A stretch of 64,000 bases of DNA from Nocardiopsis sp. TSRI0078. GTDB lineage: Bacteria > Actinomycetota > Actinomycetes > Streptosporangiales > Streptosporangiaceae. The stretch is taken from contig NZ_LWLB01000033.1 of assembly GCF_001905145.1 (NCBI RefSeq), positions 1 through 64,000 on the forward strand, in the 5' to 3' direction. Of the stretch, positions 40,364 through 50,102 are shown in pieces. A model generated the notes under the pieces. That model saw only the letters and a program-made list of their open reading frames with translations, was not told the origin of the DNA and did no database searches. How positions within the stretch are numbered: position 1 is the first letter of the stretch; every line of letters begins with the position of its first letter. The position numbers and the translations under genes are program-made.

Positions 40364-40963
40364 GTGCCAGAGTCCGGCCCTGCCGTGGAATTCGAGGCAT
40401 GGGAACCCCCGAGCTGGGACGAGGTCGTCCGGACCCACTCTCCGCGCGTGTACCGGCTCGCCTACAGGCTGACCGGCAACAAGCACGACGCCGAGGACCT
40501 CACCCAGGAGGTCTTCATCCGGGTCTTCCGCTCCCTGGCCAACTACACCCCCGGAACCTTCGAGGGGTGGCTGCACCGCATCACCACCAACCTCTTCCTC
40601 GACATGGCCCGGCGCAGGGCCCGCATCCGCTTCGAGGGCCTGGCCGACAACGCCGACGAACGCCTGGAAGGCCGTGAGCCCTCGCCCGCCCAGCGCTACG
40701 ACGACCGGCACTTCGACGCCGACATCCAGTCCGCGCTGGACGCGCTGCCCGCCGAGTTCCGCGCCCCCGTCGTCCTGTGCGACATCGAGGGGCTCTCCTA
40801 CGAGGAGATCGCGGCGACGCTCGACGTCAAACTCGGCACCGTCCGCAGCCGCATCCACCGGGGCCGCGCCCAACTGCGCAGGGCCCTGGAGCACCGGCGG
40901 TCCCTGGCCGCCGACAGCGAGGCGCGCAGCGGTGGAAACGTGATCAACGGGGAGGCGGAGTGA
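40364..40963 (+). CDS. sigE: ECF RNA polymerase sigma factor SigE type
   Basis: This 199-residue sigma factor has region 2 ([51 protein letters not shown]) and region 4 ([40 protein letters not shown]). The locus order, O-methyltransferase divergent then sigma, zinc anti-sigma, RseB-like protein and HtrA, identifies the envelope-stress SigE group. I prefer GTG 40364 (AAGGGAG about 6 nt upstream) over ATG 40349. The stop overlaps the anti-sigma gene start, ensuring balanced amounts. Confidence 0.93.
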   Translation: MPESGPAVEFEAWEPPSWDEVVRTHSPRVYRLAYRLTGNKHDAEDLTQEVFIRVFRSLANYTPGTFEGWLHRITTNLFLDMARRRARIRFEGLADNADERLEGREPSPAQRYDDRHFDADIQSALDALPAEFRAPVVLCDIEGLSYEEIAATLDVKLGTVRSRIHRGRAQLRRALEHRRSLAADSEARSGGNVINGEAE

Positions 40964-41634
40964 GTATGGAACACCTCGGAGAGCGTCTCTCCGCGCTCGT
41001 CGACGGGGAACTGGGCCCGGCCGAGCACGAGAGTGCCCTCATCCACCTGGCCAAGTGCGAGCCGTGCCGTTTCGAGGCCGACATGATGCGTCGCCTCAAG
41101 CGCCGGCTGAACGGCCTGTGCGAGCCCGAACCCGACATGGACTTCATGGGGCGGCTCACCAGCCTGTCCCGCGACCCCGGGCCCTCCGGCCGGGACCCCT
41201 TCGACCCGCCGCCCGGCGGCGCGGGCTTCGGGGCCGGCCCGCCCCTGGGCTCCTCGCGCCCCCTCGGCGGCCTTCCGGGGGGCGGACACCCGGCCACCGT
41301 GCCCGGAGCCGCCCCGGCGCCCGGTGGCGCGTCCCCGGTCCAGCCCGGACGCACCGAGCGGTCGGACCGCCGACGCTTCGGCGGCGACCGCCTCGCCCAC
41401 CTGTTCCCGGACTTCCCCGGCGGCCGCTACGCCGTCGCGGGCCTCGCCGTGGCCACGGCCCTGATCGGCAGCGCCTTCGTCGCCGGGGGCGACTCCGAGG
41501 AGGCGCCGGTGGTCGAGCCCCGCCTGTCCGACTACGCGTTCGAGCACGCGGTGACCAGCCGCAGCATGCCGGTGGTCGACCCCTCTCCCGCGGCCTCCGA
41601 CGTCCCGCACGGCTCCTCCGAAACCACCCGGTGA
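40960..41634 (+). CDS. rseA: Zinc-containing anti-sigma factor with membrane helix
   Basis: This 224-residue protein binds and silences the sigma factor. The ZAS motif HLAKCEPC (His29, Cys33, Cys36) lies in the N-terminal domain [21 protein letters not shown] long Pro/Gly linker (about 75-150) and one membrane helix [18 protein letters not shown] near 170 follow, with a short outer tail. Its GTG overlaps the sigma stop (GTGA); ATG 40966 is the alternative start. It is the anti-sigma partner by position. The next gene starts inside its stop. Confidence 0.88.
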   Translation: MSMEHLGERLSALVDGELGPAEHESALIHLAKCEPCRFEADMMRRLKRRLNGLCEPEPDMDFMGRLTSLSRDPGPSGRDPFDPPPGGAGFGAGPPLGSSRPLGGLPGGGHPATVPGAAPAPGGASPVQPGRTERSDRRRFGGDRLAHLFPDFPGGRYAVAGLAVATALIGSAFVAGGDSEEAPVVEPRLSDYAFEHAVTSRSMPVVDPSPAASDVPHGSSETTR

Positions 41635-42698
41635 GCGCGGAGGGACACTCCTCCGCGCACTCCGCCCCGGTCGTACTCCTCGTCGTGGTACTGCTGTGCG
41701 CGCTCCTGCTCACCGCCGCCACCTGCCCCGGCTCCGCCGCGGTTCCCGCGGAGGGGCCGGACAAGGGGATGCCGGTACTGCGCCGCGCCGCCGCCGCGGA
41801 GGACGAGGTCGCCTACTCCGCCGTGCGGGAGATGACCGGACCGGAGGGCGTGGAGGACCGGGAGGTCCGCGTACGCGTGGTGAGCAGGCCCGGAGTCGGC
41901 ATGGCCCTGGCCCCCGTCGGCGACGAGGGGTCCGCCCTCGTGGTGCGCTCCTCCTCCGCCCTGGAGTCGCTGGACGAGCGCCTGCTGAGCATGCTCCAGG
42001 ACACCTACGCCGTCTCGGACGCGGGCGTCGCCGACCTGGACGGCAGACGGGCCCGCGTGGTGGAGGCCGAACGCGCCGACGGCACCGTCGCCGGGCGGTT
42101 CTGGGTGGACACCGACACCGGCCTGCTCCTGGGCCGGACGGTCTACGGGGCCGACGGAGAGCCCGCGCTCAGCGTCCGCCTCACCGGCCTCGTCCTGGGC
42201 GGGGGCCGGTGGCCCGACGGCGAGACCGGGGGAGCGCCCTGGGGGGACGCCCTGACCGAGGCCGAACGCGCCGACCTGCGCAAGCGGGGCTGGTACCTCC
42301 CCGAGTACCTGGCCTGGAACCTGCGGCTGGTCGACGCGCGGTCCACCCGGCACGCCGGGCGCCGGGTCGTGCACCTGGTCTATTCGGATGGCTTGTCCCA
42401 GGTGTCGGTTTTCGCCCAACGTGGGAAGCTGGACACCGGCCATTCCCCCGCACTCCGGAACGGATACGTCGGAACCGGAACGGGGGGAGACGGCGTCACA
42501 CCACAACATGACACGATCTTCGGCGGCGACACGGGCCAGTACCAGAGCATGTGGCAGGCGGACGGCTTCGTCTACACGGTGCTCGCCGACGCCCCCGCGG
42601 GGCTGGCCTCGTCGGCCGTGACCGCGCTGCCGGAGCCCGGGGGTTCCGGCTTCTGGGCCAGAGTGCAGCGCGGCCTGTCCCGGTTGGGGTTCGTCTAG
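41631..42698 (+). CDS. MucB/RseB-like outer sensor protein
   Basis: This 355-residue protein begins with a signal/anchor (SAPVVLLVVVLLCALLLTAA) and has a LolA-like MucB/RseB N-terminal domain: AYSAVREMTGPEGVEDREVR, DLDGRRARVVEAERADGTVA and RFWVDTDTGLLLGRTVYGAD. A smaller C-terminal domain contains RVVHLVYSDGLSQVSVF. Such proteins sense damaged lipids or cell-wall state and bind the anti-sigma factor. The gene is coupled to the anti-sigma gene by a 4-nt overlap (GTGA). RseB-type proteins are typical partners in Gram-negatives and occur in actinobacterial SigE loci as well. Confidence 0.8.
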   Translation: MSAEGHSSAHSAPVVLLVVVLLCALLLTAATCPGSAAVPAEGPDKGMPVLRRAAAAEDEVAYSAVREMTGPEGVEDREVRVRVVSRPGVGMALAPVGDEGSALVVRSSSALESLDERLLSMLQDTYAVSDAGVADLDGRRARVVEAERADGTVAGRFWVDTDTGLLLGRTVYGADGEPALSVRLTGLVLGGGRWPDGETGGAPWGDALTEAERADLRKRGWYLPEYLAWNLRLVDARSTRHAGRRVVHLVYSDGLSQVSVFAQRGKLDTGHSPALRNGYVGTGTGGDGVTPQHDTIFGGDTGQYQSMWQADGFVYTVLADAPAGLASSAVTALPEPGGSGFWARVQRGLSRLGFV

Positions 42699-42751
42699 TC
42701 CCTCGCCGAGCCGCGTGTCGACCGAAAGCCAAGCGACATACGGAGCAGGTC

Positions 42752-44236
<1,485 letters not shown>

Positions 44237-44261
44237 TCGGGCGCTCCCCGGCCCCGGCACA

Positions 44262-44301
44262 CGCGTGAGGCCCCCGAGCGGCTGCTCGGGGGCCTCACGC
44301 G
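44262..44301. terminator. Bidirectional terminator between htrA and mrp
   Basis: An 18-bp perfect stem (44262-44279 with 44284-44301) around a GGCT loop separates the two convergent genes. Confidence 0.85.
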
Positions 44302-44349
44302 CGTCCTCTCGCCGGGGCCCGACCGGGACGGGGCCCGAAGGCGAACGGG

Positions 44350-45489
44350 TCAGCGGCCCGCCGGGGAGATGCCCAGCTGCATGCCGGCCAGTCCGCGCGG
44401 CTTGCCGACCAGCGTGTCGGCGACCGAGGTGATCACCTTGCTGGCCTCGGCCTCGGGCTCGGTCAGCACCAGGGGCCTGCCCTCGTCGCCGCCCTCGCGG
44501 AGGCGGGTGTCCAGCGGCACCTGGCCCAGCAGCGGGATGTCCATGCCCAGGGTGCGGCTGAGGGCGTCGGCGACCGTGCGGCCACCGCCCTCGCCGAACA
44601 GGTGCACCGGCTCCCCGCCGCCCGGCGGGACGTAGTACGACATGTTCTCGATCACGCCCGTGATCCGCTGGTGGGTCTGGGCGGTGATGGCGCCCGCGCG
44701 CTCGGCGACCTCGGCGGCGGCCTGCTGCGGGGTGGTCACCACGAGCAGCTCGGCGCTCGGGAGCAGCTGCGCGGTGGAGATGGCGATGTCACCGGTGCCC
44801 GGGGGCAGGTCCATCAGCAGGACGTCCAGGTCCCCCCAGAACACGTCCGACAGGAACTGCTGCAGCGCGCGGTGCAGCATCGGGCCGCGCCAGACCACGG
44901 GCTGGTTGCCCTGGGTGAACATGCCGACCGAGATGACCTTCACGCCGTGCGCGGTGGGCGGCAGGATCATGTCCTCGACCTTGGTCGGGAAGTCCGTCGC
45001 GCCGAGCATGCGCGGCACCGAGTGGCCGTAGATGTCGGCGTCGACGACACCGACCTTGTGGCCCTGGGCGGCCATGGCCGCGGCCAGGTTCACGGTGACG
45101 GACGACTTGCCGACGCCGCCCTTGCCGGAGGCGACGGCGAAGACCCTGGTGAGCGAGTTCGGCTTGGCGAAGGGGATCTCCTTCTCCGCCTGGCCGCCGC
45201 GCAGCTTGCTCTGCAGCTCCTTGCGCTGCTCGTCGCTCATCACGTCGAGTTCGACGCGCACGGAGGTGACCCCGGCGACCTTGGTCACCGCTTCGGTCAC
45301 GTCCTTCTCGATACGGCCCTTCATCGGACATCCGGCCACCGTGAGGTAGATGCCGACGTTCACGACACCGTCATCGGCGATGTCGACGCTCTTGACCATG
45401 CCTAGGTCGGTGATGGGACGGTGGATCTCCGGATCTTGCACCGTGGCCAGGGCTTTGTGCACCTGCTCGGTGGATGGTGTGGAGGACAT
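44350..45489 (-). CDS. mrp: Mrp/NBP35-family iron-sulfur carrier ATPase
   Basis: This 379-residue protein has an N-terminal MIP18/DUF59 domain (HKALATVQDPEIHRPITDLG and VGIYLTVAGCPMKGRIEKDV) and a ParA-like P-loop domain with the deviant Walker A SGKGGVGKSS at 121-130. VVDADIYGHSVPRMLG and MDLPPGTGDIAIS follow. The CxxC near the C-terminus of other Mrp proteins is not evident, which is common in actinobacteria. It would load or transfer iron-sulfur clusters. Conserved neighbour of the htrA locus in actinobacteria, on the opposite strand. Confidence 0.94.
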   Translation of the reverse strand: MSSTPSTEQVHKALATVQDPEIHRPITDLGMVKSVDIADDGVVNVGIYLTVAGCPMKGRIEKDVTEAVTKVAGVTSVRVELDVMSDEQRKELQSKLRGGQAEKEIPFAKPNSLTRVFAVASGKGGVGKSSVTVNLAAAMAAQGHKVGVVDADIYGHSVPRMLGATDFPTKVEDMILPPTAHGVKVISVGMFTQGNQPVVWRGPMLHRALQQFLSDVFWGDLDVLLMDLPPGTGDIAISTAQLLPSAELLVVTTPQQAAAEVAERAGAITAQTHQRITGVIENMSYYVPPGGGEPVHLFGEGGGRTVADALSRTLGMDIPLLGQVPLDTRLREGGDEGRPLVLTEPEAEASKVITSVADTLVGKPRGLAGMQLGISPAGR

Positions 45490-45698
45490 GTACTCAATCG
45501 TAGGTCAGCGGGACGAGGTCAACGGCCTGCGGTGTCGCTCCGGCGGGCCACCCTGTTCAACCAGGGCGGCGCACGCCGCATTCCGGGGAGCGGGACGGGC
45601 GCCGGTCACGTCCACCGGCCTGTGCGTACCGTGGTCGGGTGATAACGGCATGGCCTTAACGCTGGCGATACATGCCCGGATAGTAGTCTCGGCGCACG

Positions 45699-46937
45699 AT
45701 GGGAAATGTGCCGCCACCGCCTGGTTCGTCCTGGCCCGCCGCGCCCGAGGGGCCCGAGGGGCGGGCCGCCGGTTCCTACACGCAGGAGCAGACCTGGGCG
45801 GGCCCGCCGGGCGGGGGAGGACTGACGCCGCCGGGGGGCCACCCCGTCGCCGGCGCGGATCCGTCCGTGTGGGCCTGGCCGCCGCCGAGACCGGTACGCA
45901 CCAGCGAGTTCGCCTGCGCGGAACTCCCCGAGGGTGAGTCCTACCACAGGCTCGGCCGCACCTCCCGCTTCCGCTGGTGGACCACGCCGCTGACCCTGGC
46001 CGTCTTCGCGGTCCTGGCGTTCTTTCTGTGGATGGCGATCCTCCTGTCCGTGACGATCGTGGCGATCATCGGCGGCAGCGGCCTGGCCCCGGAGTCGGTC
46101 ACCATCAGCACGATCGCCGAACTGGCCTTCGGCCTGCTGTCGTCGGCGCTGTTCATACCCATCGTCCTCTTCCTCGTGCGCGTGGTGCAGTGGCGCCGGA
46201 TCGGCTCCCTGCTGTCGGTGGAGGGCCGCCTGCGCTGGGGCTGGCTGGCGCGCTGCACGGTGGTGGCCGTCTTCCCGGTCGCCCTGTGCGCCGCGGCGTT
46301 CCTGCCCCTGGCCAAGGCCCTCCACCCGGGCCTGGTGCCCAGCGAGGCGACCGGCGGAACCGAGGTGTTCGCCGCGGCGATGACGGTCATCGTGCTGCTG
46401 GTGCCGTTCCAGTCGGCGGCCGAGGAGCTCACCATGCGCGGTCTGCTCATGCAGCTGGTGGGCGCGATCGGCGCCCGGTCCGGCGAGCGGGGCGGCGGGT
46501 CGGCGGTGTCGCGGGTGCTGCGCTCTCCGGGACCGGCCATCCTGGCCAGCGGGACCCTGTTCGCGGCGCTGTACCTGGCCACGCACCCGGACGAGGTGTG
46601 GACGACCGCGGCCCTCGCGGTCATGGGGCTGGGAACGGCCTGGCTGACCTGGCGCACCGGCGGTCTGGAGGCCGCGGTCGGCCTGCACGTGGTCAACAGC
46701 CTCGTGCAGTTCACGCTGTGCGTCTTCGAGGGGCGCATGGAGCAGATCGGCACGGGCCTGGTGGTCGGCTCCGGCCTGCCCCTGGGAGCGGGTTCGCCGC
46801 TGATCCTGCTCCTGACACTGGTCCAGGTGGGGCTGTACACGCTGGTGGTGGTGTGGTTGGCGAACCGGCGCGGGGTGCGCCGCAGGAGCGCGGAGGTCCC
46901 GGCCGCGGCCCCCCGGCTACGTGGCCGGTTCGCGTGA
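45699..46937 (+). CDS. CPBP-family intramembrane protease
   Basis: This 412-residue membrane protein has about eight helices after a 75-residue Pro/Gly-rich N-terminus. The CPBP motif EELTMRG (EExxxR, near 241-247) and the later LATHP and GLHVVNSL histidines form the putative active site. The family includes CAAX prenyl proteases and bacteriocin immunity proteins; the substrate here is unknown. ATG 45699 is divergent from mrp with a 209-nt shared promoter region. The last 21 nt overlap, tail to tail, with the GtrA gene. Confidence 0.88.
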   Translation: MGNVPPPPGSSWPAAPEGPEGRAAGSYTQEQTWAGPPGGGGLTPPGGHPVAGADPSVWAWPPPRPVRTSEFACAELPEGESYHRLGRTSRFRWWTTPLTLAVFAVLAFFLWMAILLSVTIVAIIGGSGLAPESVTISTIAELAFGLLSSALFIPIVLFLVRVVQWRRIGSLLSVEGRLRWGWLARCTVVAVFPVALCAAAFLPLAKALHPGLVPSEATGGTEVFAAAMTVIVLLVPFQSAAEELTMRGLLMQLVGAIGARSGERGGGSAVSRVLRSPGPAILASGTLFAALYLATHPDEVWTTAALAVMGLGTAWLTWRTGGLEAAVGLHVVNSLVQFTLCVFEGRMEQIGTGLVVGSGLPLGAGSPLILLLTLVQVGLYTLVVVWLANRRGVRRRSAEVPAAAPRLRGRFA

Positions 46938-47381
46938 GGGGTTCTCCGGCTGTTCGGGGAAGACCCACGTCCGGTAGGAGAAGAACCGGAAGAACGTGCC
47001 GAGCCCCACGCCCACCACGTTGCCCGCGATGTTGCGCGCCAGCGGGCCGTCGAGGCCCAGCGCGTACACGGAGAAGCCCAGGCAGGCCAGCTGGATCAGC
47101 ATGCCCACACCGTTCATGGCCAGGAACAGCACCGTCTCACGGCCGTAGCCGGTACGGGTCCGGTCGCCGAAGGTCCAGAACCGGTTGCCGACAAAGGCCA
47201 CCGCGATGGAGCACAGCGTGCCGACCACCTGGCCGGTGAGGGGGGCCGCCCCCGCCGCGCTCCACAGCAGGTTGGTCGTCCCCAGCTGCACCGCGTAGGC
47301 CGCGGCGCCCACGGAGCCGAACCTGCCGACCTCCCGCGCGAGCTTCGCGAGTCCGGGGTGGCGGTCGAGGAAGTCGCGCAC
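46917..47381 (-). CDS. GtrA-family membrane protein
   Basis: This 154-residue protein has four membrane helices and the GtrA signatures LAREVGRFGSVGAAAYAVQL, IAVAFVGNRFWTFGDRTR and NVVGVGLGTFFRFFSYRTW. GtrA proteins are thought to move lipid-linked sugars across the membrane for cell-surface glycosylation. I chose the GTG at 47381 because AGGAGG lies 9 nt upstream. The gene overlaps the CPBP gene end by 21 nt on the opposite strand. It is divergent from purK. Confidence 0.93.
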   Translation of the reverse strand: MRDFLDRHPGLAKLAREVGRFGSVGAAAYAVQLGTTNLLWSAAGAAPLTGQVVGTLCSIAVAFVGNRFWTFGDRTRTGYGRETVLFLAMNGVGMLIQLACLGFSVYALGLDGPLARNIAGNVVGVGLGTFFRFFSYRTWVFPEQPENPSREPAT

Positions 47382-47614
47382 GGGACTGTGCCTCCTGGGA
47401 TGGTCGGGCGGCCCCCACCTCGGAGGGGGCCGCCGGCTGGGGTGCCGACCGGGCGGTGGGGCCTGAGCCCGCCGCGCGCGCACGCCCTAGACTCTAGCCG
47501 GGGACCGGAGCAAGGACCCCGGCCGCGGGTTCCGAGCCGAAACCGGCCAGGTCCCGCCGTGCGCGGGGCCGTCCCGTCACCGCGGTTGACGAGCAGCATG
47601 TGAGTTGAGGAACT

Positions 47615-48784
47615 GTGAGCGAGCGTAACCGCACCGTCCCCCGCGTGGGAATGGTGGGAGGGGGCCAACTCTCCAGGATGACCCACCAGGCGGGCATCGG
47701 ACTGGGCGTGGACTTCTCGGTACTGGCGGCCGGTCCCACCGACAGCGCCGCGCTGGTCTGCGGCGACGTCGCCCTGGGCGACGACCGGGGCCTCGACGAC
47801 GTCCTGGCCTTCGCCAAGGCCAACGACGTGGTCACCTTCGACCACGAGCACGTGCCCGAGCCGGTCCTGCGCGCGGTGGAGGAGGCGGGCGGCCTGCTGC
47901 GGCCGGGCCGGGACGCCCTGCGCTTCGCCCAGGACAAGCTGCGCATGCGCACGCGCATGGCCGAGCTGGGCGCCCCCTCGCCGCGCTGGCGGGCCGTCAC
48001 CACCCTGGAGCACGTGGTCGGCTTCGCCGAGGACGGGGACACCGGATCCGGCTGGCCGGTCGTCCTCAAGGCCGCCCGGGGCGGCTACGACGGCAAGGGC
48101 GTGTGGGTCGTGGACGGCGCGGAGCAGGCCCGCGGGGTCGTGGACCGCGCGGCCGCCGAGGAGGTGCCGCTCCTGGTCGAGGAGAGGGTCGACTTCTCCC
48201 GGGAGCTGGCCGTGCAGGTCGCCCGGTCCCCGCACGGGCAGGTCGCGGTGTACCCGGTGGTGGAGACCGTGCAGCGCGCAGGCATCTGCCACGAGGTGAT
48301 CGCCCCCGCCCCGGACCTTCCCGAGGAGAAGGCCGTCCGCGCCCAGCAGCTGGCCATCGAGATCGCCCAGGCACTGGACGTGACCGGGGTGCTGGCGGTG
48401 GAGCTGTTCGAGACCGCCGACGACGTGATCGTCAACGAACTGGCCATGCGCCCGCACAACTCCGGCCACTGGAGCATCGAGGGCGCGCGCACCTCCCAGT
48501 TCGAGCAGCACCTGCGGGCCGTGCTGAACCTGCCGCTGGGTTCGCCGCGCACCAACGCCCCCTACACCGTCATGGCCAACCTGCTGGGCGGCGAGGACCC
48601 CGAGGTCTACCGCCGCTACCTGCACGTGATGGCCAAGGACCCCGAGGTGAAGGTGCACTTCTACGGCAAGGACGTGCGTCCGGGCCGCAAGATCGGGCAT
48701 GTCACCGTGATGGGCGAGGACCACCGGGACCTCCTGGAGCGCGCCCGGGACGCCGCCACCTACCTGCGAGGAGACGACCAGTGA
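47615..48784 (+). CDS. purK: 5-(carboxyamino)imidazole ribonucleotide synthase
   Basis: This 389-residue ATP-grasp enzyme carboxylates AIR to N5-CAIR in purine synthesis. It has [20 protein letters not shown] near the start, [31 protein letters not shown] (glycine-rich loop) and [20 protein letters not shown] near 279-298, all typical of PurK. The GTG start follows GAGGAACT. The next gene, purE, starts within its stop, so the two enzymes that act in sequence are translationally coupled. Confidence 0.97.
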   Translation: MSERNRTVPRVGMVGGGQLSRMTHQAGIGLGVDFSVLAAGPTDSAALVCGDVALGDDRGLDDVLAFAKANDVVTFDHEHVPEPVLRAVEEAGGLLRPGRDALRFAQDKLRMRTRMAELGAPSPRWRAVTTLEHVVGFAEDGDTGSGWPVVLKAARGGYDGKGVWVVDGAEQARGVVDRAAAEEVPLLVEERVDFSRELAVQVARSPHGQVAVYPVVETVQRAGICHEVIAPAPDLPEEKAVRAQQLAIEIAQALDVTGVLAVELFETADDVIVNELAMRPHNSGHWSIEGARTSQFEQHLRAVLNLPLGSPRTNAPYTVMANLLGGEDPEVYRRYLHVMAKDPEVKVHFYGKDVRPGRKIGHVTVMGEDHRDLLERARDAATYLRGDDQ

Positions 48785-49356
48785 CCGACAACGCCAACGG
48801 GCGGGAGCAGGACCGGGACAGGAGCCCCGCGGGCGATCCCGTGGTGGGCATCGTGATGGGCTCGGACTCCGACTGGCCGGTGATGCGGGAGGCGGCCGAG
48901 GTGCTGGGCGAGTTCGGCATCCCCTTCGAGGCCGACGTGGTCTCCGCGCACCGCATGCCGCACGAGATGGTCGCCTACGGCACCGAGGCCGCCGGGCGCG
49001 GGCTGAAGGCCATCATCGCCGGTGCGGGCGGCGCCGCCCACCTGCCCGGCATGCTGGCCTCGGTGACGACCCTGCCGGTGGTGGGCGTCCCGGTGCCGCT
49101 CAAGTACCTGGACGGCATGGACTCGCTGCTGTCCATCGTGCAGATGCCCGCCGGTGTGCCGGTGGCGACCGTGGCGGTGGGCGCCGCGCGCAACGCCGGC
49201 CTGCTGGCGGTGCGGATGCTGGCCGCGGGCGATCCCGGGCTGACCGAGCGCATGGCCCGCTTCCAGGAGGAGCTCAAGGAGCAGGCCCGGGCCAAGGGCG
49301 AGCGGCTGCGCCGCGAGGTCGCGAGCGGCGACAGGCCCACCGGGTTCGGTTTCTAG
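48781..49356 (+). CDS. purE: N5-carboxyaminoimidazole ribonucleotide mutase
   Basis: This 191-residue enzyme converts N5-CAIR to [24 protein letters not shown] near 21-40, [17 protein letters not shown] near 50-66 with the catalytic His, and [17 protein letters not shown] form the active site. The GTG start overlaps the purK stop (GTGA, 48781-48784) and has GAGGAG upstream. A short charged N-terminus of about 20 residues precedes the core. Confidence 0.97.
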   Translation: MTDNANGREQDRDRSPAGDPVVGIVMGSDSDWPVMREAAEVLGEFGIPFEADVVSAHRMPHEMVAYGTEAAGRGLKAIIAGAGGAAHLPGMLASVTTLPVVGVPVPLKYLDGMDSLLSIVQMPAGVPVATVAVGAARNAGLLAVRMLAAGDPGLTERMARFQEELKEQARAKGERLRREVASGDRPTGFGF

Positions 49357-49386
49357 CGGGTACGCGCAAGCGGGACACTGGGTCTT

Positions 49387-49432
49387 CGAAGGAGGCCGCG
49401 GGAGGGGCGGGGAGGGGACGATCCCTCCTTCG
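49387..49432. terminator. Hairpin between purE and the TetR gene
   Basis: CGAAGGAG (49387-49394) pairs with CTCCTTCG (49425-49432) between the convergent purE and TetR genes. The loop is long, so strength is uncertain. Confidence 0.45.
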
Positions 49433-49456
49433 CCCCTCACCTTTGCGCCTCGTCTC

Positions 49457-50032
49457 TCATTCCCGCGCCGCGGGGATCAGGACGCGCAGGCCCTCGATCG
49501 CCTGGTCGACGGTCGGGAGGGCCTCGGGGTCGACGAGGTACTGCAGCACGTAGCCGGTGACGAAGTTGTAGGCCATCGATCCCAGCCCGGCGACGGCGGC
49601 GGGGTCGACCCGGTCGGGCTCCACGTTCAGGAGGAGGGCGGCCAGTTCCCGGCGGCCCTCCCGGATGCCCCGGGCGAGGTCGTCACGGATGCCCTCGTCG
49701 AACTGGGCCTGGGCGTAGGCCTGCACGCTGGCGACGAGGAGGCCGCGCTGTTCGGGCAGTTGCCGGAACAGCGAGTGGAGCAGGACGCGCAGCCTGTTCG
49801 GGGGGTCCTCGGCTCGGGAGGCGCTGACGGCGGCCTCGATGGCGTCGCCCCATTCGCTGACGGCCTCCAGCACCGCGGTGTTCATCAGGTTGTCCTTGGA
49901 CCCGAAGTGGTAGCCGATGGAGGCCAGGTGCGCTCCTGACGCGGCGGCGATGTCGCGCGCGGTCGTGCGGCCGTAGCCCTTCTCCACCAGGCACGTCCTG
50001 GCGCCCGCCAGCAGGTCCTCACGTTGGCTCAT
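49457..50032 (-). CDS. TetR-family repressor divergent from an MFS exporter
   Basis: This 191-residue regulator has the TetR DNA-binding domain: REDLLAGARTCLVEKGYGRT, TARDIAAASGAHLASIGYHF and GSKDNLMNTAV. A helical effector domain follows (SEWGDAIEAAVSASRAED, LLHSLFRQLPEQRGLLVASV). I chose ATG 50032 (MSQRED); longer readings would cross the promoter region. It is divergent from an MFS drug exporter gene with 70 nt between, a classic repressor/exporter pair. The start codon is 7 nt from a -10-like TAGGAT, so its mRNA may be leaderless. Confidence 0.93.
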   Translation of the reverse strand: MSQREDLLAGARTCLVEKGYGRTTARDIAAASGAHLASIGYHFGSKDNLMNTAVLEAVSEWGDAIEAAVSASRAEDPPNRLRVLLHSLFRQLPEQRGLLVASVQAYAQAQFDEGIRDDLARGIREGRRELAALLLNVEPDRVDPAAVAGLGSMAYNFVTGYVLQYLVDPEALPTVDQAIEGLRVLIPAARE

Positions 50033-50039
50033 GGCGCCG

Positions 50040-50095
50040 ATCCTAGCATTTGAACGTACGTACATATTGACGCCGGATTTTGACGTACGTACGAT
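50040..50095. promoter_or_regulatory. Divergent promoters with two ACGTACGTAC operator copies
   Basis: For the exporter, TTGACG (50067-50072), a 17-nt spacer and TACGAT (50090-50095) end 7 nt before ATG 50103. On the other strand, TAGGAT (50045-50040) ends 7 nt before the TetR ATG. The sequence ACGTACGTAC occurs twice (50054-50063 and 50083-50092), once upstream of the -35 box and once overlapping the -10 box. They are likely TetR operators. Confidence 0.65.
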
Positions 50096-50102
50096 CAACG
50101 CC

